From positions 90,010-154,009 of the forward strand of contig JASAND010007799.1 in assembly GCA_030248195.1 (NCBI GenBank): a DNA stretch of 64,000 nucleotides, given 5' to 3'. The DNA is from Trissonchulus latispiculum (lineage: Eukaryota > Nematoda > Enoplea > Enoplida > Ironidae). The notes beneath the pieces are model-generated. The model did not search any database and was not told the DNA's origin. It saw nothing but the letters and a program-made list of their open reading frames with translations. Positions 11,104-32,280 of the stretch are shown in pieces; position 1 is the first letter of the stretch, and every line of letters begins with the position of its first letter. The position numbers and the translations under genes were made by a program.

Positions 11104-11393
11104 CAGTTCACGCGAATAGATGGACGGAGGAATTGCCTGTTCCACGCTACCGGACTGCATTCCCTATTCGGAGCTGAATCTAGTTTCTATCATTTTCAGC
11201 GCCGACTGCATTCCCTATTCGGTGCTGAATCTAGTTTCTATCATTTTCAGCGCCGACTGCATTCCCTTTTCGGCGCTGAATCTAGTTCTATCATTTTCAG
11301 CGCCGGCTCTCAAATTGTATTGGCATTTTTCCGCCCTCCTATCTTTCCCTATTCTAGCCCATGCATGCCCGTCTAGGGCATTTTTCCCTCAAG
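11104..11393. repeat. Right arm of the wide inverted repeat, with a 51-bp triplication
   Basis: This is the reverse complement of 4248-4428. The part GACTGCATTCCCTATTCGG...TTTTCAGCGCC occurs three times at 51-bp steps (starts near 11,153, 11,204, 11,255) but once in the left arm. The 51-bp step keeps a reading frame open by arithmetic only; I do not treat it as a gene. Confidence 0.8.
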
Positions 11394-11889
11394 TAGTCAA
11401 GGCGGAAAAGTGCCAAAGAGGGGTAAGAACACCACAGGTACGGGGAACTAAAGGCAGCAGATAGAAAGACCAAGTATAATAGCGCAACGCAAATTAAAGA
11501 TCGATCTTTATACTACCAAAGCATATCCAAAACATTGACTCTGTTAGTGTTTCAAAATTCGTGCCATCTCTTTAAGCCTCCTTGAAAACAAAAGTTTCTA
11601 AGTTTTCTAGTCTGATTTCTAGAAACCTGTAAGCAAAATTTGGCTAGTTTTTTGCATAGGGGTATAGCTATACCGTCTATCGTTTGCTATGGACGGCAGC
11701 CTCCTACCTTTTATCCAAGCTGACTGCTAAGTACTGGCATGTAATTTTTACCCGCCAATTTCGACTCTCAGCGGGGAAAACTTGCAATTTAATGCTAAAA
11801 ATAGCTAAAAGATTCTTACTTCATTTTTGCGTGTTTGACCGAAGGTCCCCAAGAACCCCAGCCCAAGAAAGAAATCCCTATTATAAACC
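11394..11889. other. Unassigned spacer
   Basis: AT-rich sequence between repeats. I searched it for the missing 5' exons of SMU1 and found no convincing match. Confidence 0.4.
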
Positions 11890-12271
11890 CTGGTTTTTTG
11901 CTACAGGGGGGGTGGTGCCCCCCCCCAGAAATCCGTTCCCCCCCAGACTTGGCTCGCCCCCCCAGGATTCGGGCCTTCCCCCCAGAACCCCCCGCCCACC
12001 CTAAAGTGCCCGGAAAAGTAGGGTTTTTAGGGCAAATTTTCAAAATTTTTTCCGGCTTCGCCGGATTTTTACCTATTTTTAAGCATTTTTGAGCTATTTT
12101 AAGCTTAAATTTAAGTTAAAAATAGTGAATTTTTAGCTCAGCAGCAAAAAATAGCTATTTTTAGACATTTTTCTAAAAATTTTTCTCCCCCCCCCCCCCA
12201 GAAATCCGAGCCCCCCCCGACTTCCCCCCCCCCCAGAAATTTTTGCGTAGGAAAAAGCCAGTAAAACCCAG
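11890..12271. mobile_element. C-tract MITE-like element with CCGGCTTCGCCGG hairpin
   Basis: The left end CTGGTTTTTTGCTACAGGGG and the inverse of the right end (CTGGGTTTTACTGGCTTTTT) match the 6068-8069 termini. It has subterminal C-runs and the hairpin CCGGCTTCGCCGG (12,052-12,064). No exact TSD could be fixed, so the boundaries are approximate. Confidence 0.65.
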
Positions 12272-12477
12272 AATGTACCTGACTGTACTATGTCAGATTA
12301 GCAGCTTTCTACTGAAAACAAAGTGCACCATGTTGTTTGGCAATTCCGAAAATAATTATAGAAGCAACCTTAAATTAAAATTGGGTCATTTTAGTACGGC
12401 ATTTTTCCCGCTTGGGCGTGTAAAAACAGTGATGGAGTTTTTCTACGAAAGCAGAAATGATGCAGAAACGGTGTATG

Positions 12478-12922
12478 CAGGGGCGTATCCAGGGGGGGGC
12501 CGCCCCCCCGTCGCGGTTCGAAGGTAGGAAAAATAAAGGAGTGAAAGAGGAAAAAGGGCAAAAAACCAAAAATTTGATGCGAATTTTTTGCCAATTGAAA
12601 AATGCAAATTTTCTGCTTTTTAACCGCATATTTATTGCATTTATAAAGAAAAAGCTTCAAATGCATCCGATTTTCTGAGAGAATTACCATTTTTGCCTAA
12701 AAATGTCAAGAATTTTAAAAAATTTTCTCCGTTCTTCAGTATGAAAAGAATTAAAGATCCGAAGACCCATTTTATTGCAAAAACAAAGAATTTCTTCAAC
12801 TTCGGAGGTGCTGTAGTAGTGACATCCTTCTTTCTTTCGTTTATTATCGTGTATTCTTCTGGGGGCCCCCGACGAAATAATTTTATTGCCCTCCCCGTCA
12901 CCAAATCGTGGATCCATCAGTG
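12478..12922. mobile_element. hAT-like element, 445 bp, just upstream of the first visible SMU1 exon
   Basis: It starts CAGGGGCGTATCCAGG and ends CGTGGATCCATCAGTG, imperfect inverted tips. Flanks are the exact 8-bp duplication GGTGTATG (12,470-12,477, 12,923-12,930). No transposase. If SMU1 begins upstream of the window, this insertion is in a SMU1 intron. Confidence 0.9.
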
Positions 12923-13080
12923 GGTGTATGCACCACTAGGTAGACGGCATGCCAACCATAAGTTGCACCATACCAGAGTTTTCTACGGCTTATACGGAAA
13001 AAGTAGACCCCGTTTTTTTCTCGCCTAGACTTAGCGATTTAATTAATTTAATAATTCATGAAATTGATTCTAATTTTCAG

Positions 13081-23328
<10,248 letters not shown>

Positions 23329-23502
23329 ATGGATGGAATTCTTAATCCTTCAAATTGGGTTCGATGCCATCTATGGCTGGGAAGTCATGAAGTCAGACTC
23401 CCAGCAAAACTTGCAAATGCTGGAGACTTTCTCATGAAGGATTGAAGAACGCAGACTGGTGTACATAGTCTTATTCGATGCGCTTTTTGCTCTTCTGGTT
23501 TT

Positions 23503-23508
23503 AATAAA
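23503..23508 (+). terminator. AATAAA polyadenylation signal of SMU1
   Basis: The first canonical AATAAA lies 175 nt after the SMU1 stop codon, in a T-rich setting (GGTTTTAATAAATATTGTTG). It probably sets the 3' end of the transcript. Confidence 0.65.
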
Positions 23509-23679
23509 TATTGTTGGTTTTCATTATTTCCAAGGGAAACGTAGGGAATTGGCTGAGAAATATAAAGGTGACCTGATCAAAGTGCGGGGATCGTTTGAGT
23601 GGAAGCCTACTTGCATTGTTCAGGGGTTCTAATTTTGTGCCTGTATATAGCTATTTATTTATACCCGGCTAAAAACTAT

Positions 23680-26191
23680 GGCCCAACTCTGCTATCCGGC
23701 ACCCTAGATAATAGTTGTGCAAATCCACTCCACAACTTTTCAAATTTGTGCAGCATGATCCGAGCTTTGGAAATAACTAATGTGCACAACCTGGAATGCT
23801 ATGAAGCAATCAATTGGCTGGCTGCAAACTATTTATAAAATTAACGAAACTGCTATCCGGCACCTTTCTATGATTGCACTTGAAAGCAACCATTCACAGT
23901 GCACATAATTCAAAATGCCTCCACTAACGAAGACCTTCATTCCCGAAGAGCTATCTCCTTATTAAACATCATGGAACAACAAAGACATACAACAACTGCA
24001 ATAAGCATACATACACCCACAGTAGCGAGATAACCTTAAAAACAAATTTCTTTATTCCCGAAGGGCCTTGTGTTTTTTCCGTGACTGGCGTAAATAGCCT
24101 ATGATCGAAGAATTCAGACTTACGCCGCTTTGCCGTATTTGTCATATTTACGCCGGATAGCGGTATATTACCGTTATCCGGCGTAAATACATGTAAAACA
24201 TAGGCGAAAATGTCAAATTTACGCCGCTCTGGCGTAACTCTTAAAATTGTCAATTTTTCATATTTACGCCGGATAGCTGTATATTACCGTTATCCGGCGT
24301 AAATACATGTAAAACATAGGCGAAAAAGTCTAATTTACGCCGCTCTGGCGTAACTGAAAATTCTCAATTTTTCATATTTACGCCGGATAGCGGTATATTA
24401 CCGTTATCCGGCGTGAATACATGTAAAACAGGCGAAAATGTCAAATTTACGCCGCTCTGACGTAACACTGAAAATTCTCATTTTTTCATATTTACGCCGG
24501 ATAGCGGTATATTACCGTTATCCGGCGTGAATACATGTAAAACATAGGCGAAAATGTCAAATTTACGCCGCTCTGACGTAACTCTGAAAATTCCCAATTT
24601 TTCATATTTACGCCGGATAGCGGTATATTACCGTTATCCGGCGTAAATACATGTAAAACATAGGCGAAAATGTCAAATTTACGCCGCTCTGGCGTAACTC
24701 TTAAAATTGTCAACTTTTCATATTTACGCCGGATAGCGGTATATTACCGTTATCCGGCGTAAATACGTGTAAAACATAGGCGAAAAAGTCAAATTTACGC
24801 CGCTCTGGCGTAACTCTTAAAATTGTCAATTTTTCATATTTACGCCGGATAGCGGTATATTACCGTTATCCGGCGTGAATACATGTAAAACATAGGCGAA
24901 AATGTCAAATATACGCCGCTCTGACGTAACTCTGAAAATTCACAATTTTTCATATTTACGCCGGATAGCGGTATATTACCGTTATCCGGCGTAAATACGT
25001 GTAAAACATAGGCGAAAAAGTCAAATTTACGCCGCTCTGGCGTAACTCTGAAAATTCTCAATTTTTCATATTTACGCCGGATAGCGGTATATTACCGTTA
25101 TCCGGCGTGAATACATGTAAAACATAGGCGAAAATGTCAAATTTACGCCGCTCTGACGTAACTCTGAAAATTCCCAATTTTTCATATTTACGCCGGATAG
25201 CGGTATATTACCGTTATCCGGCGTAAATACATGTAAAACATAGGCGAAAATGTCAAATTTACGCCGCTCTGGCGTAACTCTTAAAATTGTCAACTTTTCA
25301 TATTTACGCCGGATAGCGGTATATTACCGTTATCCGGCGTAAATACGTGTAAAACATAGGCGAAAAAGTCAAATTTACGCCGCTCTGGCGTAACTCTTAA
25401 AATTGTCAATTTTTCATATTTACGCCGGATAGCGGTATATTACCGTTATCCGGCGTGAATACATGTAAAACATAGGCGAAAATGTCAAATATACGCCGCT
25501 CTGACGTAACTCTGAAAATTCACAATTTTTCATATTTACGCCGGATAGCGGTATATTACCGTTATCCGGCGTAAATACGTGTAAAATATAGGCGAAAAAG
25601 TCAAATTTACGCCGCTCTGGCGTAACTCTGAAAATTCTCAATTTTTCATATTTACGCCGGATAGCGGTATATTACCGTTATCCGGCGTAAATACATGTAA
25701 AACATAGGCGAAAAAGTGAAATTTACGCCGCTCTGGCGTAACTCTGAAAATTCTCAAGTTTTCATTGTTACGTCTGATAGCGGTGACGAACTGTTTAAAA
25801 AGCACAAGGCCCTTCGGGAATGATGAATTTTACATAAATTTTGACACTTGTCTTTAATTTTTATGCTCTGAAAATGAAAACATGTCATAGGAAAATACGC
25901 AAGGACCTTCGGGAATGAAGCACTTTGAGGCATTGAGGCAGCATTGTTTGTATTAAATATTAAATTACTGATCCACCTCCCCTTTGTAGTTGTTTTCCAA
26001 GTCCAGGTGCCGTTTTCTAAGTGCTCTTTGATTCCGCCGTTAAATCTTTAACATATGTGCAGTTGTTATGCAGCACCAAATTTAATCCTTTGGCATATTT
26101 TTAAAGCTGAGACAGTCCTGCACAAATTTGAAAAGTTGTGCAGATGATTTGCACAACTATTAGCTAGGGTGCCGGATAGCAGAGTTGGGCC
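23680..26191. mobile_element. 2.5-kb TIR element carrying a palindromic satellite
   Basis: It is flanked by the exact 8-bp duplication AAAACTAT (23,672-23,679, 26,192-26,199). The termini begin GGCCCAACTCTGCTATCCGG, perfect for 28 bp, with near-identity continuing beyond 40 bp. Inner inverted pairs around TTCCCGAAGG.CC (near 23,943, 24,057, 25,811, 25,910) show the arms reach deep inside. The centre is the 116-bp array listed separately. It encodes no transposase. The 8-bp TSD suggests hAT-like mobilisation, though the GGCCC tip is not typical. Confidence 0.9.
24110..25790. repeat. 116-bp palindromic satellite, 14 units, 580-bp higher-order period
   Basis: CGCCGGATAG begins units at 24,151, 24,267, 24,381, 24,495, 24,611, 24,727, 24,843, 24,959, 25,075, 25,191, 25,307, 25,423, 25,539 and 25,655. 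Each unit has a near-perfect palindrome (TACGCCGGATAGCGGTA with its inverse) and a second one, TTACGCC-GCTCT-GGCGTAA. Variants recur every five units (580 bp), so blocks were duplicated after the monomers diverged. The 73-codon ORFs here are repeat arithmetic, not genes. Confidence 0.95.
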
Positions 26192-26269
26192 AAAACTATA
26201 GTATAAGGTTTGAAAAAGCTTTAAGCTAACAATTTAAACAGGATTTGCTGAAGTATATATGATTCAGTT

Positions 26270-29200
26270 TTAACGTCCCAATAAAGCAACCACAAAAAGC
26301 AAAATAGATGTTCCCAGAGATATTGTCAGAGACGACGCTTTCCCAGGCGATTTAACTTCGTGATCTCCGATGTTGCAAAGCTCTCCTTTACAGTCATAAC
26401 AGTTTGGATCGCTACTTCCATGTAATCCGCTTCGGCAGTTTCCACACCCTCGGTGCCATCCTAAAATTACAACTTCGGTGTCAGAAGACTTGAACAAGTT
26501 GGACTTGGAAAACAGTTTAGGGGTCCAATTTAGCTTGCTGTTCCGATAATTTATTCTCCGGCCCGGGTCCAGCCCCACTGACTCCTCCGGGCTGGGCTCG
26601 GTGCCGGGTCGGGCCCGAGCCCGGAGCCCGCTACAAGGCCCGGACAGTCCGAATCAATGCCGATATGAAATTCGAAATCTGAGCTCAGGTTTACACACAA
26701 ATTCACGTTGTAGGGAATAATTTCTAATACAAGCACCTTTGTAACATGATTTATGGGTTATTGTTTAAGCACGACTGTTTAATAGGATGTGCCTTAGTCT
26801 TAATATATGTGATGTCGCATAAATTTAAACTTAAGTAAAAGTCTTTAAGTTTTATACCTTATACCGTTGTAACAAATGTTTTACCCTTACTCAGGATCGT
26901 GCTTAACTTTGAAACTTCATTTATTGCATCAGAATTTAAATTACTACTGTCGATTTATCAATTTCTGAGCCCATCAAATTTCCTGAAATTCGACTACGAC
27001 AGATCATCTGTGATTAAGCCATCAAGGGATTGCTCAACAAGCAGTATTTGTATAATAATTGAAGAAACAACCGATGTCCCATTGTAGAAGACATCGCAAA
27101 TAAACTGGTGGTCGTCTCAGGACTCAGGAGACGCTCTGCAAAAATCCTAAAAAGTTTGCAAGGAAGAAGCAGAGTTCAAGATAAGTACATATTCTAGCAA
27201 TGTTTTGGACGGATATCAAGAAGAAGGTTACTAAATTCAATGTTGTTTATACACGTAGCCTATCCCGGAAGGGTGGCAAGAGGTAGCAGCGTCACCTGAG
27301 ACAGTCACCAATAAACTGCTTGAAAGTGAAAGAATAAATTTGGATTAATATACTTTTTCTTATTATGCAAATTCACAACTCAAATTGTTCCGGATGCCGG
27401 CCTAATGTAACGTCAGGCGCGTTTATTTTGGCTTTGCTTTTTACACTTTTGTCACGCGCTTAGGTTTGGAATTTACCCGCGGGTAATAGAAATTTTGCTA
27501 CCCGCGCGGGTAGTTGCGGGTATCTCCTGTCAATAGATTCACTAAAATTCTAACACTTTAGTGAAAAGTATTCCGAAAAAATAGACTTCGTGTTGGTGAT
27601 TCCAAAAAATCGCTAATTTTGGCTGGGTGCCCTGTTCTTCTCCACGATTACTAATCGCAGCGCATATGGGCCTTTGATTAAACTTGTTCCATTAGGTAAT
27701 TTCCAGGAACGTAATCATAATTCTATGCAGTGATTCTATAACATGCACTTAGGTAGGTAACAGAACTCCGTTGGTTGTAGTAGAACTTATAGTCGGACAA
27801 CATATTGTAGAGATGTAGCAGCCGCTGGTCAGTTATTGGAGTGAATCCAAAAACATACGAAATGCTAAACAGATCAAATCAACTCGAAAGCTCAAAATCC
27901 CCTTTCATAACTCAATTTTTGAGGTTTTACATGTATACGTTTACAGGTGGACAAGGAAGAAACACCCCTCCTCTCGGCGAATGAATTCCTCCACATGGGG
28001 TACTTATGTAAAATTGGTCTCACTAGCGGTACGAAATTCTGCTACAGTGAGTAAGAATATGGTTAAAAAGTAAGTTTCCAGAAGCTCAAATTTCCTAAAA
28101 TTTTCCGTATTCGCGTAATCATATTTTTACTAGAACATTTGCTAAAAAGTGTCCAAAGAATGTTGTTTTAATTAAAAATCGCTATTTTCAGTTAAAACTT
28201 GCAAAAATTGGTGAAAATAAGGTAAATTTAGCTTAAAAACTGCGTTCTGGCAAAAATTAGTACACAAATACACAGTACAAGTATACAAATTGGCTACAAC
28301 AAAGGTCAGTTAAGTTTACTTTGACCTCCCGTTCTAGTATGTTTACGTATATTATAATCTTACCACCGCTTTCGATAACTATATGTGCTTTTGTGCAACT
28401 TTAGATATCCTAACTCATTGCTGCTGCTGAGTTTATTGCTATGTCATCTGTCGTCGTCTACTGTTGTGAAATTTTAACGTCGCCAAAAGTCTCCAGGGTC
28501 AGGCTACCAAGCTAAACAAGCTTTCCAGAGAACCGAAAAGTGCATAATTTTTAGCAAATTCAAAACCTTGATCATTTTCTTAATTTCTGGAAGATGCTTT
28601 TGATTTATTGCACCAATTTAACTTAATTTTAACTTACAATGCCAGACTTTTGGCTAAAGATTGTCAAAAAACCACAAAAGTTCGGTTCCGGTCAGCACGG
28701 GGCTTAACGACCGTGACTGACATCGGGACCAAAGCCAAGTGCATCTCTAATTAAATACAACCAGTTAGTTTAAATTTGAAACTGTTCCAAAAGGTTTTGG
28801 TACTTTTTCGGTAAACTTCAGCAATTTGGATTAAATTTCCTTATTTTAGCAACACATATCAATGCACTATTAGGTAAAGTAGTTTAAAAGCTTTAAGTAA
28901 AAGTTTATTTTTAATTATTTAGCATTTTTAATAAATTTGACAGCGTAGTAATCGCATAGCATAAGAAAAATTTTGCGGGTATCTTGCGGGTATCAGTTGA
29001 CTGCGTGCCGCGTGCCGGGGCGGGGCGGGGCGGGTACCAGCTTGCGGGTAGCGGGGCGGGGCGGGTAGCCAAAATGGTACCAACTTCCAACTCTGGGTTA
29101 CCGATCCGATTCGATCCATATCACTCGTAGCTCTAGTAACCTGCGATACCGTGTAAGTATAATTTAGGTTAAAGTCCAGAAAAGTTTTACAGGAAATTCA

Positions 29201-32200
29201 TGCAAACCATACATGGGCAATGGATGCGACCGTGGCCTATACAGCCAACGAAAATTTTGCGCGGGGGTCAGAATATTTTCAATCAAGATGGGGTCCACCA
29301 TGAAAAATTTTATGGTCAGGGATTCTGCTCATTTTCACACAAAATTTTGTTACATATGTCCTGCACATCGAGTTTAAATTTTGAGTAGTTTTGTTCTGTA
29401 CGTAACGAGTAACCGTCTATTAATTGCATGCAATTTGAAAATGGGTGAAGACGAGGTGCCGCAGTAAATAAAGGCACTTTCCACTTGAACGTCTTTGAGA
29501 ATGGGGCTTCGTTCGGTTGTATATTTTATGACTTATGCAAACAAAGAATTTAGGGTGGCTTTTAATGGGGAAAGTTTACTGCATGGCTTTATTTAGTAAT
29601 TCTAGGGAGTAGCACCGACGCTGGAAAGCCGTGGCCTCAAAAATCATTTAACCTGAATTTGGCGCATTTTCGGGCAAGAAGAAAAAATGTTTGAGAGCTT
29701 TCGATTGATTTAACAATAAATTTTAATTTAAACTTTCAATTTAAAATTTAACATATTCCGAAAAATTTGAAAAATCGCTATTTTTGAGATTATGGTTGTC
29801 AGACCCTAATATTTTACCCCAGCGACCAATTCGGTGTACTAACCTACACCATTACCCTGTACCCAAACTTGACCTAAAGTCATCAATAATGGTGCGCAAA
29901 TAGATAGACTAACATTTTATTGCTCTGTGTTGCCATAGCTATATGTTATTTGCCAAAAAACGGGAATTTGTGAGAATGAGCAAAATAGGAGATGGTCGAA
30001 AAATCGGCCAAAAATGGACCCCCCCCCCATAAACCTGTTTATTATAATTTTGCATACCTGGATTTTGCCTGCTTTTCTCAGCTTTGTCAAGAGATTACTT
30101 TAGCTAGAAAGCAGAAATCGGGACAACTATGTAGAAACACTGTCGGGGTATTTTTGTGCAAAACACCACCGTAAGTAGTATATGTAAGTTTATAGAGACA
30201 TTAGAAACCCCAGAACCTTCGGAACCCAGAGATTCCGGAACCCATACACTCCCAGGAAAAACTTAAAATTAGGCAGTTGCGAATTAAATCTCTTCAAAAA
30301 AAGTTAAGAGCCCCCAAGAACAGGGTTGGGCGAAACCAAAACTTCACCGACACCGAGAAGTGTTGTAGCTCAACACTTTTATAAAGCAATCTATTAATGT
30401 TGCCTGCTGAGGGCCTTTTCGCGCAGCGAGTTAAACAAGTTAAAAGAGTTAAAATTAAGTCGATCCTTTTCGCGCAAAGGGTTGGTTAAACGACTTAAAC
30501 AGTTCATTTTAGCTCGCTAGCAGGGTTAATTGAGTTAAAAAATTTTTAACTCTACTCTTTTAACTCGCGCGCGAAAAGGCCCTGAGTATCAGAAACTGAA
30601 CCTTTTTGGTTTTTGAGCGAGTTTAGAAATTTAGTTGAAAGAATTGGAAAAAATATTTAAAAGTGCATAAAAGCCAACCACAAACTCCTAGCATCAAATG
30701 AACGCGTTGCTCTGCGCGAGGGTTCCCACAGTATTGACCCCGCGCAGGGACGCGTTGCTCTGCGCGAGGGTTCCAACTGTGCTGAACTGCCGACCCCCGC
30801 GCAGGGACGCGTTGCTCTGCGCGAGGATTCCAACTGTTCTGAACTGCCGACCCCCGCACAGGGACGCGTTGCTCTGCGCGAGGGTTCCAACAGTGCTGAA
30901 CTGCCGACCCCCGCTCAGGGACGCGTTGCTCTGCGCGAGGGTTCCAACTGTGCTGAACTGCCGACCCCCGCACAGGGACGCGTTGCTCTGCGCGAGGGTT
31001 CCAACAGTGCTGAACTGCCGACCCCCGCACGGGGACGCGTTGCTCTGCGCGAGGGTTCCAACTGTGCTGAACTGCCGACCCCCGCGCAGGGACGCGTTGC
31101 TCTGCGCTAGGGTTCCAACAGTGCTGAACTGCTGAACCCCGCGCAGGGACGCGTTGCTCTGCGCGAGGGTTCCAACAGTGCCGACCCCCGCGCAGGGACG
31201 CGTTGCTCTACGCGAGGGTTCCAACAGCGTTGTCCCCGCGCAGGGACGCGTTGCTCTGCGCGAGGACTCCAAAAATGCTGAAGATCTTCTGCGCAGCGCT
31301 TCGCGCTGCGCGGGGGTCAAAAATTTTGCTGCGCACTGCGCGGGGGTTTCGGACTCTGGCCTATACATGTATAGGCCCAGTATAGGCATTGCGCATGTGT
31401 GATGCAAACCACAAACTGTGGTGTTGGTAGCGAGCGACTATTGGAACAGTCCTGATTAATTGTAAACATTGTTTCCATTCTGCAATGAAGCAAAACAGTA
31501 AAAATGAATAATATAAATGAAGTACACATAAAACGGAGTAACACCAAAACAAGAGCACTTACTGTTCATTATAAGCACCGTTCTGCAGTGGTCCGTCGGA
31601 CAGTTTCTCTCAAAAACTTTTGTTCTGTCAAAATCCTTTCCACAGTCAGTTGCCGAATCTTTACATTCATAACATGTTACCGCATATGTTGCTCCTATAA
31701 TTTATATGTAAAAGCAACTGCACTCGAATATTATTGTTTTACAATATGTTTTGTTTAAAATGCTTGCGTTTCTTTCTTCTTGTACAGAAGCTGAGATGTA
31801 GCTTCTATTCCTAGATATGTTTGAAATCAGAAATGCCGCAAAGACAACCGGGTTTGAGTTTGGCCAAGATAAAATTTCCTGTTTGGAAAATGAAATTGGC
31901 CAGTCAGACGTAAAAGATTTACAATCAGATGGATTAAACCATAGACCGTTGACAGTTGACATCCTCCAATAGCGGCTTTCTCCTCTTTAATTTTAGAAAA
32001 CATGCGCTCTTTTACCATATTCGAGGGTCTGTAGGCGCAGGCATTGCTAAAACCTCAAACCTTAATTTAGCTGCCACAATATATTATCGCCAACTCTATA
32101 GCCAATCATGAATCTGTCATAAAAAAATTTTGAAGATTTTCGCATCTGATTTCAAATTGCCATTTTATTAAATTGAGCTAATTAAAACCGCTCTCTTTAT

Positions 32201-32280
32201 TGATACCGAAAACGAGAAGCTGATAACATAATCTTACCTATAAGGCAACTAAAAACTGCAACGATCATAGCCGCATTCAT
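26270..32280 (-). CDS. Small GPI-anchored Ly6/uPAR (LU-domain) protein, three exons, complete
   Basis: Minus-strand exons are 32280-32238 (ATG 32,280-32,278), 31694-31563 and 26460-26270 (stop TAA). Introns are GT-AG and phases agree (43+132+191 = 366 nt, 121 residues). Residues 1-19 are a signal peptide (MNAAMIVAVFSCLIGATYA). The mature part has ten cysteines at about 22, 25, 32, 46, 51, 64, 67, 79, 82 and 87, ending in the LU hallmark CYDCKGELCN. A small-residue segment (SPGKASS) and a hydrophobic tail (LLFVVALLG) form a GPI-attachment signal. Family members are extracellular ligands or channel and receptor modulators; the partner here is unknown. The 5.1-kb second intron contains repeats. 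Much of the last exon's ORF upstream of 26,460 is intron read-through. I do not recognise a specific orthologue. Confidence 0.85.
26550..26650. repeat. GC-rich palindromic repeat fragment
   Basis: GGGCTCGGTGCCGGGTCGGG followed by CCCGAGCCCGGAGCCCG is a dense G/C palindrome in AT-rich DNA, similar in texture to the 59,451 MITE interior. Ends are not clear. It lies in the large intron of the LU-domain gene. Confidence 0.4.
26760..27460. other. Unassigned intronic sequence of the LU-domain gene
   Basis: AT-rich, with no recognisable repeat boundary, exon or RNA gene. Confidence 0.4.
27461..29095. mobile_element. Probable old TIR element with CCCGC/GCGGG subterminal clusters
   Basis: The left end TAGGTTTGGAATTTACCCGC and the inverse of the right end (CAGAGTTGGAAGTTGG) resemble each other. 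Both ends carry clusters of TACCCGC/GCGGGTA (27,474-27,525 and 28,975-29,070). No TSD was found and the 1.5-kb interior has no recognisable gene, so this is tentative. Confidence 0.45.
29096..30410. other. Unassigned intronic sequence of the LU-domain gene
   Basis: AT-rich sequence with no gene recognised. CAGGGTTGGGCGAAACC near 30,322 looks like the tip of another element, but no partner was found. Confidence 0.4.
30411..30582. mobile_element. 172-bp MITE with GGGCCTTTTCGCGC termini
   Basis: The inverted termini GGGCCTTTTCGCGC are flanked by TGA on both sides (30,408-30,410, 30,583-30,585). The interior has further inverted pieces (GAGTTAAA / TTTAACTC). A 3-bp duplication and GGGCC tips suggest PIF/Harbinger, although TGA is not the usual TWA. 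Confidence 0.7.
30702..31275. repeat. 57-bp GC-rich minisatellite
   Basis: ACGCGTTGCTCTGCGCGAGG recurs at 30,702, 30,750, 30,807, 30,864, 30,921, 30,978, 31,035, 31,092, 31,149, 31,198 and 31,246. Steps are 57 bp in the middle and 48-49 bp at the edges. Because 57 and 48 are multiples of three, long ORFs stay open in several frames on both strands, up to 237 codons on the minus strand. No domain, signal peptide or splice support was seen, so I call it non-coding. Confidence 0.9.

Noticed and set aside
12949..13080. Coding start of SMU1 within the open frame before 13,081
   Set aside because: The frame is open, but the sequence shows no match to the SMU1 N-terminus and a TTTTCAG acceptor immediately precedes 13,081.
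24151..25680. CRISPR-like array
   Set aside because: Units are nearly identical through their full 116 bp, without unique spacers, inside a eukaryotic transposon.
30694..31407. 237-codon minus-strand ORF with 19-residue repeats
   Set aside because: It is a translation of the 57-bp minisatellite; other frames on both strands are also open, and there is no domain or signal.
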